43,764 bases of DNA from Anaerolineae bacterium. GTDB lineage: Bacteria > Chloroflexota > Anaerolineae > Anaerolineales > Villigracilaceae. How positions within the stretch are numbered: the stretch's first letter is position 1; the number at the start of each line of letters is the position of its first letter. The position numbers and the translations under genes were made by a program. Below are positions 16,433 through 26,071 of the stretch, piece by piece. The notes under the pieces are model-generated. The model was not told the DNA's origin and searched no databases. It saw nothing but the letters and a program-made list of their open reading frames with translations. The stretch covers positions 1 to 43,764 of the forward strand of contig JAFLCE010000025.1 in the NCBI GenBank assembly GCA_017303655.1, given 5' to 3'.

Positions 16433-16846
16433 TTATGGGTCAATCACCAAATGCTGTGGTGTAAACGCTTCGGGGAGCAGTTCGTTTACTGTGGTTTCTT
16501 TGACTAGCTCTCCCTTGCCATTGCCGAACAAGACGATGGCATCCAAAGCAAACTCCGCCATCACCTGCCTGCATCCGCCACATGGTGAGCCACCATTATT
16601 TGTAACAACAGCGATCACCTCGAATTCGGTTTCACCTTCAGAGACTGCTTTGAAGATCGCAACCCGTTCCGCGCACATGGTTTGCGGATACGAGGCATTT
16701 TCTACATTGACGCCAGTAAAGATCCGTCCGCTTTTTGTGCGTAACGCCGCACCGACAGGATATTTGGAATATGGAACATACGCCCGGCGACGGGCTTCAT
16801 TTGCAAGGTCGATCAATGATTGTTTTTCTTCTTGAGAAATGGTCAT
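16433..16846 (-). CDS. cdd: cytidine deaminase
   Basis: The enzyme deaminates cytidine and deoxycytidine to uridines for pyrimidine salvage. The 137-residue length matches the tetrameric class. The active site reads C58-A-E60 (TMCAERVA) and P-C89-G-G-C92 (PCGGCRQVM), giving three zinc cysteines and the catalytic glutamate. TGVNVENASYPQT is the substrate-binding block. It starts 10 bases after the glmU stop, so the two are co-transcribed. Confidence 0.95.
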   Translation of the reverse strand: MTISQEEKQSLIDLANEARRRAYVPYSKYPVGAALRTKSGRIFTGVNVENASYPQTMCAERVAIFKAVSEGETEFEVIAVVTNNGGSPCGGCRQVMAEFALDAIVLFGNGKGELVKETTVNELLPEAFTPQHLVIDP

Positions 16847-16856
16847 TTTTCACCTG

Positions 16857-18221
16857 TTATTTCTTTTTGGGTTTCCGTTCGATCTTGCGTATGGCGCGCG
16901 CGGGCATGCCAACCACGAGAGTATCTTCCGCGACATCTTTTGTAACGATAGAGCCTGCTCCCGTACGTGCCCCCGCTCCAAGCGTGATCGGCGCCACCAG
17001 CATAGTATCGGAACCGATAAAGACATCCTCACCAATTGTAGTGGGATGTTTTTTCTCGCCATCATAATTGGCTGTGATCGTGCCCGCACCGATATTGGTA
17101 TTTGAGCCGATCTGCGCATTGCCAATATAAGAGAAATGTCCCATCTTGACACCATCGGCAAGATAGGAGTCTTTCACCTCACCAAAATTACCCATATGAA
17201 CATGATTACCCAAATGCGCGCCTTTTCTCAGCCGCGCAAAAGGTCCCATGTCCACATCGTTTTCAAGGATGGCACCTTCGAGCGAAGAAGCAATGATCTT
17301 GCAGCCGTTCCCGATCTTCGTATCACTAATCATCGTGTTCGGACCGATCTCATTTCCTTCACCGATCTCCGTCTTTCCAAAAATATACGTGTTCGGCAGA
17401 ATGACTGTATCTCTACCGATATGTACATCTGCTTCGATGTACGTAGAGACAGGGTCGATCATCGTCACACCATTGAGCATATGTGTCTGGTTGATGCGCC
17501 TACGCATGGCGGCTTCCACTTCAGAAAGATGAATGCGAGTATTAACCCCGATGGTCTCTTCAATATCTTCCATCACAGTGGCGTGTACAGATAAACCATC
17601 TTTCGAAGCAAGCTCGACAATATCGGTAAGATAATATTCACCCTTTTTCGGATTTTTCGGAATACGCTTGAGTGCATCCCAAAGCCAGCTTGCATTAAAG
17701 CAGTAGCCACCCACGTTCAACTCTTTGATCTTAGCCTGTTCGGGCGTCGCAACATATTCCTCCACAATGGCTTCCACCGTGCCATCGTCCTTGCGGAGAA
17801 TACGCCCAAACCCACGCGGGTCATCTGCGATCACAGTCAACATCGAAATCGGACCTTGATTGTGCTGCTGAGTTTGCACCAATTTTTTTAACGTTTCCCC
17901 ACGCAGCAAAGGCATATCAGCATAACAGACGATGACCAAGTCCGTCTTATCTTTGAGAAGGGATTCTGCCTGCATGACAGCATGCCCAGTCCCTAACTGC
18001 GGCTCTTGCAAGACGGTTTGAGCTGATTCTCCCAAATAGGCTTTTACTTCATCCGAGCCATGCCCAACTACGACAACCGGCATCTCGGTAGTTGCTTGTG
18101 CAACCGCGTGCAACGCGTGCCAGATCATGGGCTTACCAGCAACCGGATGCAAGACTTTCGGCAAGGTTGATTTCATACGAGTGCCCTGACCAGCGGCAAG
18201 CAATACAGCTGTTATTTTCAT
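16857..18221 (-). CDS. glmU: bifunctional UDP-N-acetylglucosamine pyrophosphorylase/glucosamine-1-P acetyltransferase
   Basis: GlmU makes UDP-GlcNAc for cell wall and glycan synthesis. The 454-residue chain has an N-terminal nucleotidyltransferase (LLAAGQGTRMKSTLPKVLHP, then VCYADMPLL) and a C-terminal left-handed beta-helix of hexapeptide repeats (from about residue 250), with the acetyltransferase block around GNFGEVKDS, KMGHFSYIGNAQIGSNTNIG and GTITANYDG. It ends in a basic tail. It lies downstream of tRNA-Gln, separated by a terminator. Confidence 0.95.
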   Translation of the reverse strand: MKITAVLLAAGQGTRMKSTLPKVLHPVAGKPMIWHALHAVAQATTEMPVVVVGHGSDEVKAYLGESAQTVLQEPQLGTGHAVMQAESLLKDKTDLVIVCYADMPLLRGETLKKLVQTQQHNQGPISMLTVIADDPRGFGRILRKDDGTVEAIVEEYVATPEQAKIKELNVGGYCFNASWLWDALKRIPKNPKKGEYYLTDIVELASKDGLSVHATVMEDIEETIGVNTRIHLSEVEAAMRRRINQTHMLNGVTMIDPVSTYIEADVHIGRDTVILPNTYIFGKTEIGEGNEIGPNTMISDTKIGNGCKIIASSLEGAILENDVDMGPFARLRKGAHLGNHVHMGNFGEVKDSYLADGVKMGHFSYIGNAQIGSNTNIGAGTITANYDGEKKHPTTIGEDVFIGSDTMLVAPITLGAGARTGAGSIVTKDVAEDTLVVGMPARAIRKIERKPKKK

Positions 18222-18233
18222 TCATCACCTCAT

Positions 18234-18285
18234 AAAAAAACAGGATTTGTGCGGGGTACAACTTGCTCCGCTACAAATCCCGTTT
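18234..18285 (-). terminator. intrinsic terminator of tRNA-Gln
   Basis: On the minus strand the arms AAACGGGATTTGTAGCGG and CCGCACAAATCCTGTTT pair with few mismatches over a 13-base loop, and the stem is followed by seven T (18240-18234). It lies between the tRNA and glmU. Confidence 0.75.
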
Positions 18286-18315
18286 GAGAAAATTGCCCGC
18301 TTCCGCGGACAGGTC

Positions 18316-18389
18316 TGGCTGGGGCACCTGGATTCGAACCAAGATCCACAGCTCCAAAGGCTGGTGTGCTGCCATTGCACCATGCCCCA
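18316..18389 (-). tRNA. tRNA-Gln (anticodon UUG)
   Basis: The 74-base gene is read on the minus strand from 18389 (TGGGGCATGG) to 18316. The acceptor stem TGGGGCA pairs with TGCCCCA (18326-18320), followed by discriminator G and an encoded CCA. The T-loop is GGTTCGAATCC. The anticodon loop is CTTTGGA, giving anticodon TTG, which reads CAA. TACAAT lies just upstream as a possible -10 box, within a 7-base inverted repeat at 18398-18416. Confidence 0.93.
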
Positions 18390-18414
18390 GTGCGGGCAAA
18401 ATTGTATCACAATT

Positions 18415-19491
18415 TTATTTTTCGCCAGAAATTAACCCCATCTTTTTGGCTTCTTCCAGCGAGATCACTTCAGGGTTAACAGATTTTCTGCCAAGGTCCT
18501 GAGCTGCTTCGTCCCAGAAATCGTCAGTGTTGCTCTTCTTCTTTTCCTGCCCACCCGAGGCGTTCTTAAGTAAGGCTTCCATTTCGGGGGCAGGTGTGGC
18601 TTTGGCGAGTTGATCGGTATGTTTCTTGGGAAGTGGCACGGTCGGCGAAGAAACCTGAGCCGCTTTTGTTTTCAGTTCACCTGTAACGCCCATCGACGTC
18701 AAGGCTCGTTCCACCTGCCCACGCAGCGAGACTAACCCACGCACGGTTTCGAGAATTTGATCTTCATGTGCCAATCCCTTCCCCGCCACCAATAGTGCAT
18801 AAAGTGGCGTAACCGGGATGAACAACAGATCGTGGTCACCACCACTGAACACATGATACGACTCGATGGATTCTTGATGATTGTGGCGTGCCACTTTGAG
18901 GCTGGTGTTATGAAGCGCCATCAGCGTGGCGATCAAAGAAACTTCCATGCTGGGGTCGTGCAGTGCGCCGGTGCGGGCATTGATCAACCCGCGTTCATTC
19001 AAAAGAAAGACGGCATCTGCGTTGAAATCCTGCCGGAAATTAGCCAGCAAATCAGAAAGGCGGGTATGCGTTTCTTCAGTCTTGCCGGGGACGCTGTGTT
19101 CGGGAGGGAAAATGGTTTGGACAAAGCCGAGCCCACGCTCGACCGAATCCAGAAAATCTGCGATGGGTATGGGCTTGTCAAAGATGGAGTAGGCGCCCGT
19201 GTTAAGCATTTCCTCGCGCATCTTTCGATCGGTCATGCCGGTAATGAAGATCACTTTTACTTCTGGGTGGCGGGCACGGACTTTGTGCATCAACTCAACG
19301 CCGCTCATGCCGGGCAATTTGTAATCCGTAACAAGCATATCGATCTTATGGCGCGAAGATTCAAGCAGCGCCTCCTCGCCGGATTGCGCTTCAAATATCT
19401 TGATATCGGCATTTTTGAGGGTATCTAATGTGGCGCGCAATAGACGAAGAATATCGCGTTGATCATCCACAAGCAAAAGATTGCGAACCAT
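18415..19491 (-). CDS. response regulator with roadblock/LC7-like output domain
   Basis: The 358-residue protein starts with a receiver domain (about 1-122) with the acidic pair D9/D10, phosphoacceptor D56 (TDYKLPGMSG), T84 and K106 (FDKP), so it should be phosphorylatable. Residues about 145-270 look like a roadblock/LC7 or longin-type alpha/beta domain (NADAVFLLNERGLINARTG, then LLFIPVTPLYALLVAG), which usually binds GTPases or small signalling partners. The tail (about 275-358) is low-complexity and ends in a short helix. There is no DNA-binding domain and no histidine kinase nearby, so it likely acts by protein contact. Confidence 0.75.
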   Translation of the reverse strand: MVRNLLLVDDQRDILRLLRATLDTLKNADIKIFEAQSGEEALLESSRHKIDMLVTDYKLPGMSGVELMHKVRARHPEVKVIFITGMTDRKMREEMLNTGAYSIFDKPIPIADFLDSVERGLGFVQTIFPPEHSVPGKTEETHTRLSDLLANFRQDFNADAVFLLNERGLINARTGALHDPSMEVSLIATLMALHNTSLKVARHNHQESIESYHVFSGGDHDLLFIPVTPLYALLVAGKGLAHEDQILETVRGLVSLRGQVERALTSMGVTGELKTKAAQVSSPTVPLPKKHTDQLAKATPAPEMEALLKNASGGQEKKKSNTDDFWDEAAQDLGRKSVNPEVISLEEAKKMGLISGEK

Positions 19492-19611
19492 AATGACCTA
19501 CTCTCTTTTGGAGGCGAACTCGCAAAAGATAAAGAGATGGATTTTATAAAACCGACCACATTTCAATAATAATTTGTTGGATTATAGCAAATTTCGAACC
19601 CGGCGCCCTCA

Positions 19612-21540
19612 TCAATTTTGACAGGTTTCATCAACGCCAATCGCCTCGATATTCCAAAGTAGGTTGGCGGTTGGGTCAAGGTCAAAACCACAAACACCGA
19701 TGCGTGCAGCGGCGATCCGCAGGCGTGAATATAAAGGAATGGCGGGGAGTTCATCTGCCATAATGATCTGGGTTTGGCGATACGATGCAAGATAAGAGCT
19801 ATCTTCCCCCAGTGCTAACTGAGCAGCCTGACAGGCTGCATCATATTCATCGTTACGAAAGCCGATGATATTTGATCCGCTCCATGCGTTGGCTTCGGTT
19901 GGGATGCTGGTGCTGCTAAACCAGTTGCAAGGTGGTTCAATGCCTTCGGCCCCAAGAGCATACTGCGCCAGGTCGAACTGACGCCCAAAGAGCGGACCTA
20001 CCGGACCCGGCGCGTACAGGTCATTTGGAGAAAGGAATTCCACGTTCAAGCCAATGCTACATTCTGCCAGAGAAGCTTCGAGGATTGCCGCAACTTGTCG
20101 GCGTTGTGCAGTGGATGTAGTCTGGTAATTCAATACCAGCGGTGTGTTGTACGCCACTCCACGCACATTGATGGCTCGCCGCGGTGTAGCCGGGTCTTCA
20201 TCTACATCGAGCCAGCCCGCTTGTTCGAGCAATGAGATACCGATCTCGGGATCGTATGGAATGGCGGATATATTCGAATCAAATGCGGGATGATTGGCAG
20301 GCAGATAGGATGTTGGGATATCCGTCAGCTCGTAAAGGACATTGGTTGAAATCGTTTGTCGGTCGAGGCAGTAGGCAATTGCCTGACGTGTAAACTTATC
20401 GGCAAAGACATCTTGCCTGTCTTTTGTGAGGTCGTAGCCATTATCGTAAGAGGCAGGGACGATGCCCATGCCAAGCCATTCCATGCTCATACCGGTCGTC
20501 ACGAACATTTGTGCCTGACCCGTGGTTTGCATTTCTTGCAACAAGCCAACATGATCTTCGAGATTAATAGTAGGGTCGATCAAGTCACAGCGACCAGCGA
20601 TCAATTCGGACAGAGCCAGGTCTGGGTCGGGGATGAAGCGGAACTGAACTCGATCCACTTTGGGGTATCCATCTCGAATCCGATAATAGTATGGATTCTT
20701 TTCCAACGTGATGCTTTCACCGGGTAGCCATTCGGTGATTGCAAAGGGACCCCATCCAATCGGCGCGCGCGAAGAAAGGTCAACATCAGGTAATTGATCG
20801 GCTGGGAATTCGCTCCAGGCATGTTTTGGGGCAGGTTGCCAAACGTTCAGGAAATAAGTTGAGTCGATGAATCCGGGGATGCCGAACCATTGCAGGGTTT
20901 GTTCGTCGGCTGCTTCGTAGGTTTGGGTGCGGTCGATCAAATAAGAATTGAGGTTTGCCTCGCGCTGAAGATTGAATGTGTAAATCGAATCGTCAGCAGT
21001 GAGCGGCGTGCCGTCAGACCAGGTCAGGTCGGGGCGTAAACGAAAGGTGACAATCATTTGATCCATTTCAAGCGCGGAGACACCATCATAAGTGATCGCA
21101 CAATCGTCATTGCGGCAACCCGCCGGGCGGACGCGCAACCCGGTTTCTAACTGGGTCAAGTTTCCATCGGCATCTACTAAGGTTGCACCAGCCTGCACCG
21201 AGACAGTGACAATTTGAGCATCTTCATTTTCTAATGAGGGCAACTGTGTGAGGATAACAGGTTGATATTCGTAGCTAACACTATCAATGGGACCTTCGTA
21301 GATCACAGCCAGCACGCTGCGGGCAGCGGAGTTCAATTCGCCAAACGGGTACAGGCTGTTGGGCTCTTGCCCCATACAAACAGTAAGTAGATTTTGCGAA
21401 GTTACCTGAGGAGTTGGCGTGGCTTCGGTCTCTGGGTTCGAGGCGGGGGTTGGGGTTTCAGTTTGAGCAGGTGTACCCAAACAGGCTGGAATCACAAGAA
21501 GACTAAAGAGAAGGGTATAAGGTAAGTAGGCTTTTTTCAT
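19612..21540 (-). CDS. ABC transporter substrate-binding lipoprotein, family 5, normal domain order
   Basis: From the ATG at 21540 (MKKAYLPYTLL) the product is 642 residues. An AGGAAAC ribosome site supports this start over in-frame ATGs further upstream. A signal peptide ends in a lipobox, VIPAC, with C20 as the lipid site, followed by a Thr/Pro/Glu tether. The binding protein follows the usual order: EPNSLYPF near the start, LTWSDGTPLTADDSIYTF, GWGPFAITEW, ITLEKNPYYY, the IAGRCDLI block and RQAIAYCLDRQTI. The family binds peptides, oligosaccharides or nickel; the ligand is unknown. It sits after two ATPase genes but behind a terminator and has its own operator-covered promoter. Confidence 0.88.
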   Translation of the reverse strand: MKKAYLPYTLLFSLLVIPACLGTPAQTETPTPASNPETEATPTPQVTSQNLLTVCMGQEPNSLYPFGELNSAARSVLAVIYEGPIDSVSYEYQPVILTQLPSLENEDAQIVTVSVQAGATLVDADGNLTQLETGLRVRPAGCRNDDCAITYDGVSALEMDQMIVTFRLRPDLTWSDGTPLTADDSIYTFNLQREANLNSYLIDRTQTYEAADEQTLQWFGIPGFIDSTYFLNVWQPAPKHAWSEFPADQLPDVDLSSRAPIGWGPFAITEWLPGESITLEKNPYYYRIRDGYPKVDRVQFRFIPDPDLALSELIAGRCDLIDPTINLEDHVGLLQEMQTTGQAQMFVTTGMSMEWLGMGIVPASYDNGYDLTKDRQDVFADKFTRQAIAYCLDRQTISTNVLYELTDIPTSYLPANHPAFDSNISAIPYDPEIGISLLEQAGWLDVDEDPATPRRAINVRGVAYNTPLVLNYQTTSTAQRRQVAAILEASLAECSIGLNVEFLSPNDLYAPGPVGPLFGRQFDLAQYALGAEGIEPPCNWFSSTSIPTEANAWSGSNIIGFRNDEYDAACQAAQLALGEDSSYLASYRQTQIIMADELPAIPLYSRLRIAAARIGVCGFDLDPTANLLWNIEAIGVDETCQN

Positions 21541-21565
21541 GTTTCCTGCCTGTGCAAATGTTGAC

Positions 21566-21592
21566 ATTGGATAATTATAACCATTATCCAAT
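21566..21592 (-). promoter_or_regulatory. promoter/operator of the second solute-binding protein gene
   Basis: A perfect inverted repeat, ATTGGATAAT (21566-21575) and ATTATCCAAT (21583-21592), is centred on the promoter. On the minus strand TATAAT (21579-21574) lies within it. No strong -35 box is seen. A repressor bound here would block the -10 region, so the gene is likely regulated separately from the ATPases upstream. Confidence 0.55.
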
Positions 21593-21602
21593 TAGGTAAT
21601 AA

Positions 21603-21630
21603 AAAAGAGACCGTGGATACGGTCTCTTTT
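21603..21630 (-). terminator. intrinsic terminator after the second ATPase pair
   Basis: Perfect 12-base arms AAAAGAGACCGT (21603-21614) and ACGGTCTCTTTT (21619-21630) flank a GGAT loop, and the minus-strand stem continues into a T run. It separates the ATPase gene at 21644 from the solute-binding protein gene. Confidence 0.8.
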
Positions 21631-21643
21631 CAAGATCAACTTT

Positions 21644-22633
21644 TTATTCAGCCAGCAAGCAAGCCACAAAGTGACCGGGGCGAACCTCTTTCAACTCGGG
21701 TTCCTGTTGCGAGCATTGCGAAACAGCAATCGGACAACGTGTATGGAAGCGGCATCCCTTGGGCGGGTTGAGTGGACTGGGCACATCACCTTTAAGAATG
21801 GTGCGCTCACGCTTGACATTCGGATGAGGCACAGGGATCGCAGAGAGCAACGCCTTGGTATAAGGGTGTAAGGGCTCACGATACAGTGATTCGCGGTCAG
21901 TCAACTCCACCATCTTGCCGAGGTACATCACAGCAACGCGGTCTGAGATGTGTTCGACAACGCTGAGGTTATGAGCAATAAAAAGGTAGGTGAGACCGAA
22001 TTCCGATTGCAAGTCTTTGAGAATGTTCAAAACCTGTGATTGGATGGAAACATCCAACGCAGAGACCGGCTCATCACAGACGATGAACTTGGGGTTTAAT
22101 GCCAAAGCACGCGCAATCCCAATGCGCTGACGCTGACCACCGGAAAATTCATGCGGGTAGCGGCGGGCATGGTATTCCTCCAAGCCCACTTTCTTAAGCA
22201 TATTGATGGCAATCTCCCAACGATCCTTGGGGCGACCGATATTATGGATCTGCAAACCTTCCATCACCGATTCACCAATGGGCATACGCGGATTAAGAGA
22301 GGCATACGGGTCCTGGAAAATGATCTGCATGTCACGGCGTAGAGGCTTTAACTCACTCTGGCTCATTTTCAAGATGTTCTTGCCTTCAAACGAAACCTCA
22401 CCTGAGGTAGGTTCCACCAAGCGGAGCAAGGTGCGCCCGACCGTGGTTTTCCCACAACCAGACTCCCCCACCATGCCCAACGTTTCGCCTTGCTTTACGG
22501 CAAAGCTGACTTTATCAACAGCCTGAACCCACGCGGTAACGCGTTGCAGCAAACCTGTACGCACAGGGAAGTATTTTACGAGTTTATCCACGACCAAGAT
22601 ATCTGGTTTGTCTTGCTTATTGACTGTATTCAT
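21644..22633 (-). CDS. ABC transporter ATPase, OppF/DppF type (pair B)
   Basis: The 329-residue ATPase couples ATP hydrolysis to import. It has Walker [13 protein letters not shown], signature [15 protein letters not shown], Walker [13 protein letters not shown] and the H-loop IAHNLSVV. The C-terminal oligopeptide-transporter extension has [15 protein letters not shown], whose four cysteines match the iron-sulfur-type site known in this family. It starts 15 bases after the other ATPase of the pair, so they are co-transcribed. There is no permease in this unit. Confidence 0.93.
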   Translation of the reverse strand: MNTVNKQDKPDILVVDKLVKYFPVRTGLLQRVTAWVQAVDKVSFAVKQGETLGMVGESGCGKTTVGRTLLRLVEPTSGEVSFEGKNILKMSQSELKPLRRDMQIIFQDPYASLNPRMPIGESVMEGLQIHNIGRPKDRWEIAINMLKKVGLEEYHARRYPHEFSGGQRQRIGIARALALNPKFIVCDEPVSALDVSIQSQVLNILKDLQSEFGLTYLFIAHNLSVVEHISDRVAVMYLGKMVELTDRESLYREPLHPYTKALLSAIPVPHPNVKRERTILKGDVPSPLNPPKGCRFHTRCPIAVSQCSQQEPELKEVRPGHFVACLLAE

Positions 22634-22648
22634 GAGCGAATTATCCTT

Positions 22649-23671
22649 TTATTTACCAGATTTCATGGGGGCGGTATGCCCATCAGCATCTTGATACAGC
22701 CAACAGCGAACCTTATGACCATCGGCAACTTCGATCAACGCGGGGTGCTGATCTGTACAAATGGAAAGGTTATTTTCCACCCGGGCACGGCAACGCGGAG
22801 CAAAGCGACAGCCTTGCGGCAGATTGATCAGGTTGGGTACGCTGCCAGGGATGACATCCAATCGCTCACGGAGTTCACCCAGCACAGGGATGGATCCAAT
22901 CAAGCCTTGGGTGTAAGGATGATGCGGTTTATCAAACAGGGAAGCCACAGGCGATTCTTCCACGATCTCACCGGCATACATCACCACCACCCGGTTCGCC
23001 ATTTCAGCAATTACACCCAAATCGTGTGTAATCAGCATCATGGCAGAGCCAAGTTGTTTTCTCATATCGCGCATCAGGTCCAAGATCTGCGCCTGAATGG
23101 TCACATCAAGAGCCGTAGTCGGCTCGTCGGCGATCAATAAATCAGGCACACACGCCAGCGCCATCGCGATCATTACACGCTGCGACATACCGCCAGATAA
23201 TTCATGTGGAAATGCCTCAGCACGTCGTTCTGGTTCAGGAATACCGACCAACTTCAAGAGTTCCACCGCGCGCTCTTCACCGGCTTTCTTACCAAAGTCC
23301 TGATGAATGTTCAACACCTCAGAGATCTGATCACCCGCCCGAAATACCGGGTTCAGCGCAGATTGCGGCTGCTGGAAGATCATCGAAATGCGATTCCCAC
23401 GCACTTGCATCATCTCTTCTTCTGAAGCGGTCACCAGATTTTTACCGTCAAAATTGATCTCACCCTCCACGATCTTACCGGGAGTACTGATCAAACGCAT
23501 GATCGAAAGCGAAGTAACACTCTTGCCACACCCCGACTCCCCCACAATGCCAAGCACTTCGCCAGGAAAGATCGAAAAATCCACACCATCCACAGCATGA
23601 ACAACGCCGTCTTCGGTGTAGAAATAGGTCTTAAGATTTTTTACTTCCAACAGTGGTTTTTGAACGCTCAT
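22649..23671 (-). CDS. ABC transporter ATPase, OppD/DppD type (pair B)
   Basis: The 340-residue ATPase has Walker [14 protein letters not shown], signature [16 protein letters not shown], Walker [13 protein letters not shown] and H-loop LITHDLGVI. The C-terminal Opp extension ends [18 protein letters not shown]. It opens the second ATPase unit and has its own extended -10 promoter (23701-23708). Together with 21644-22633 it forms a complete ATPase pair, probably serving the permeases at 26072-28551. Confidence 0.93.
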   Translation of the reverse strand: MSVQKPLLEVKNLKTYFYTEDGVVHAVDGVDFSIFPGEVLGIVGESGCGKSVTSLSIMRLISTPGKIVEGEINFDGKNLVTASEEEMMQVRGNRISMIFQQPQSALNPVFRAGDQISEVLNIHQDFGKKAGEERAVELLKLVGIPEPERRAEAFPHELSGGMSQRVMIAMALACVPDLLIADEPTTALDVTIQAQILDLMRDMRKQLGSAMMLITHDLGVIAEMANRVVVMYAGEIVEESPVASLFDKPHHPYTQGLIGSIPVLGELRERLDVIPGSVPNLINLPQGCRFAPRCRARVENNLSICTDQHPALIEVADGHKVRCWLYQDADGHTAPMKSGK

Positions 23672-23700
23672 TAAGATGACTCCTAAATTAGGATTGGTCG

Positions 23701-23708
23701 ATTATAGC
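23701..23708 (-). promoter_or_regulatory. extended -10 promoter of ATPase pair B
   Basis: On the minus strand TGCTATAAT includes a perfect TATAAT (23706-23701) with the TGN extension, 30 bases before the ATG at 23671. A TTGACG nearby is too close (9 bases) to be the -35 box. Confidence 0.5.
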
Positions 23709-23799
23709 AAACAATCGTCAAACTGGATGAAATCACCGCTTCGCTCCCGAACTCGAACTGGGTTCTCACCATAAAACTTAACCTACTACTCTGTAAAAA

Positions 23800-23835
23800 G
23801 AACCTGTAACCATGGTTGCCCATGGTCACAGGTTC
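23800..23835 (-). terminator. terminator between the permease/ATPase A unit and ATPase B unit
   Basis: Arms of 16 bases, GAACCTGTAACCATGG (23800-23815) and CCATGGTCACAGGTTC (23820-23835), pair with one mismatch. On the minus strand the stem is followed by TTTTT. It lies just after the small membrane protein gene ending at 23856. Confidence 0.75.
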
Positions 23836-23855
23836 TGATAGTACATGCAATACAA

Positions 23856-24086
23856 CTAGCGATATTTATCCTCGTCGTCCTTTTTGTGCCCCTGCTTCAC
23901 GCGCACAAACGCAACCGCAGCCACCCCCAGGAACAAGCCCAAAGTCGACAACCCGAACGATAGAAAGTTCAGAAAAATAGTGGACTCAACCACCTGCATC
24001 GCCATCAGGAACGGCATAATGCAGCCGAACAGCATCATCCCTATCGACACCACGATCACACGCTCAGGATGCTCAAAGATAAACAT
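23856..24086 (-). CDS. small membrane protein at the end of the transporter unit
   Basis: The 76-residue protein has two hydrophobic helices (about 9-31 and 38-62) and a very charged tail, HKKDDEDKYR. Its ATG follows directly on the stop codon of the ATPase gene (TAA then ATG at 24086), so translation is coupled. It is too small to be a normal permease. It may be an accessory subunit of the importer. No family is recognised. Confidence 0.65.
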   Translation of the reverse strand: MFIFEHPERVIVVSIGMMLFGCIMPFLMAMQVVESTIFLNFLSFGLSTLGLFLGVAAVAFVRVKQGHKKDDEDKYR

Positions 24087-25073
24087 TTATTTATATAACC
24101 AACAGGCAACGAAATGTTCGTCCACCTTGAAATCACCCGGTTCTTCCACATCACAAAGATTATCGATCTTCTTCGGGCAGCGCGGGTGGAAGCGGCAACC
24201 GCTCGGTGGGTTCACCAAACTCGGTGGTTCGCCCGCAGGCAGCTCACGATACTTCAAAGCATTATTCGCATCCGGGTCCGAGGTGGCATCCATCAAGGCT
24301 TCAGTGTAGGGGTGCTTCGGGCTATGGACAAGAGAATCCACGGGAGCCTTCTCCACCACATTGCCTGCATACATCACGAACACCCGCTCAGAGAAATAGC
24401 GGACAGTCGAAAGGTCGTGGGTAATGTAGATCACAGCGAGGCGATATTTTTCCTGCAAACCGCGCAGTAACTTGAGAATTTCCACACGTACTGAGGCATC
24501 CAACATCGAGACCGGTTCATCTGCCACAACCAGCTTCGGCTCAAGAATGATCGCGCGGGCGATCACTATACGTTGTTGCTGACCACCGCTAAGCATATGC
24601 GGGAATTTGTGCAGAAAATCATCTGCCGGGGTAAGTCTTACTTCTTCCATCACCTTGCGCACACGGCGTTCTCGTTCAGCAGCATCTCGAATGCCATTGA
24701 TGATCAACGGCTCTTCCAGAATGCGCTGAATGTTCATAAAAGGTGCCAACGCCCCGAACGGATCTTGTTGAACATAACCGATCTTGGAGCGATACATGCG
24801 TAGGTCTTCGGCATGGAAGGCGCTGATATCTTTATCTTCGAAAACTACATGTCCTTTGGTTGGCTTATTAATGCCAAGGATGGTCTTCATCAAACTGGTC
24901 TTACCGCATCCGCTTTCACCCACAATGGCGATGGTCTCACCATAATGCAGATCAAAGGTCACGCCATCCACAGCCTTTACATACCCGGCATGTCCGAAAC
25001 CAAAGCGACGCAATTCAAACCAAACATGCAAATCCTGAATTGAGAGGAGCACTTCTTTATTTTGTTCTGTCAT
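24087..25073 (-). CDS. ABC transporter ATPase, OppF/DppF type (pair A)
   Basis: The 328-residue ATPase has Walker [13 protein letters not shown], signature LSGGQQQRIVIARAI, Walker B LVVADEPVSMLD and H-loop YITHDLSTVR. The C-terminal block SGCRFHPRCPKKIDNLC carries the Opp/Dpp cysteines. It follows the other pair-A ATPase by 35 bases in the main operon. Confidence 0.93.
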   Translation of the reverse strand: MTEQNKEVLLSIQDLHVWFELRRFGFGHAGYVKAVDGVTFDLHYGETIAIVGESGCGKTSLMKTILGINKPTKGHVVFEDKDISAFHAEDLRMYRSKIGYVQQDPFGALAPFMNIQRILEEPLIINGIRDAAERERRVRKVMEEVRLTPADDFLHKFPHMLSGGQQQRIVIARAIILEPKLVVADEPVSMLDASVRVEILKLLRGLQEKYRLAVIYITHDLSTVRYFSERVFVMYAGNVVEKAPVDSLVHSPKHPYTEALMDATSDPDANNALKYRELPAGEPPSLVNPPSGCRFHPRCPKKIDNLCDVEEPGDFKVDEHFVACWLYK

Positions 25074-25108
25074 CTTGTTGACCTCGTAATGATATTTTGC
25101 TTAACCTG

Positions 25109-26068
25109 TCAGGATGCGTACAGCCAACACTTGACTTGAATGTCGTTCACGTTGAACGCAGGCGGTTCTTCAGAACATTTGGCGAATCGCTTGGGGCAAC
25201 GGTCTGCAAACCGGCAACCCGAAGGCGGGTTAAGCAGGCTGGGCGGCTGACCTGTAATAAATTCAGGTTCCACATTAGCACGTAAACGAGGCACGCTTGC
25301 CATTAACATGCGGGAATATGGATGAAGGGGTTCATTAAAGAAGCGATGCGCATCACTAACTTCAACGATCTGCCCGGCATACATCACCGCAACACGGTCG
25401 GCAAGTTCACTAGAGGTGGCAATATCATGTGTGATCAACACAAAGCTGACTTCAAGCTCTTTCTTCAGGCGCTTGAGAACATTGAAGATATTTGCCTGGG
25501 TCAAAACATCCAGCGCCGAGGTGGGCTCGTCGAGGATGACAAGGGCAGGTGCGGTGACGAGTGCCATGGCAATCGCCACACGCTGGCGCATGCCACCGCT
25601 CAATTCAAATGCATAGCGGTCGAGAAAATCCACAGGCACGCCCACATTTTGGAACATCTTGGCGGCTTGCACCAGAGCTTCTTCTTTTTTGACCCCAAAG
25701 TGTACGGTCATCGGTTCTGCAACCTGATCCCCCACTTTGAGCACGGGGTTAAGCGAGTTCATGGCTGCCTGCGGGACTAGAGACATGCGCATCCACCGCA
25801 CGTTCTGGCGGAATTGCTCCTCGTCCATAGACATGATCTCAGTTCCCTCAAGATAGACTTGACCATCGTAACGGCTCACATTTCGAGGCAACAAGCGCAG
25901 AAGCGCTTTGGCTAAGGAACTTTTTCCACAGCCAGATTCGCCTAAAACGACAACAGCTTCTTTATAGCCAAGGTCGAAAAATACGCCATCTACCGCCTGG
26001 ACAGGTCCCTTCATGGTATTGAAGTGCAATCGAAGATCTTTGATACTCAACAATGTTTCGGTAGGCAT
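25109..26068 (-). CDS. ABC transporter ATPase, OppD/DppD type (pair A)
   Basis: The 319-residue ATPase has Walker [13 protein letters not shown], signature ELSGGMRQRVAIAMAL, Walker B LVILDEPTSALD and H-loop LITHDIATS. The C-terminal Opp block GCRFADRCPKRFAKC is present. Its ATG is only 3 bases after the DppC-like permease stop, which ties it to the permeases as the primary ATPase. Confidence 0.93.
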   Translation of the reverse strand: MPTETLLSIKDLRLHFNTMKGPVQAVDGVFFDLGYKEAVVVLGESGCGKSSLAKALLRLLPRNVSRYDGQVYLEGTEIMSMDEEQFRQNVRWMRMSLVPQAAMNSLNPVLKVGDQVAEPMTVHFGVKKEEALVQAAKMFQNVGVPVDFLDRYAFELSGGMRQRVAIAMALVTAPALVILDEPTSALDVLTQANIFNVLKRLKKELEVSFVLITHDIATSSELADRVAVMYAGQIVEVSDAHRFFNEPLHPYSRMLMASVPRLRANVEPEFITGQPPSLLNPPSGCRFADRCPKRFAKCSEEPPAFNVNDIQVKCWLYAS

Positions 26069-26071
26069 GTG

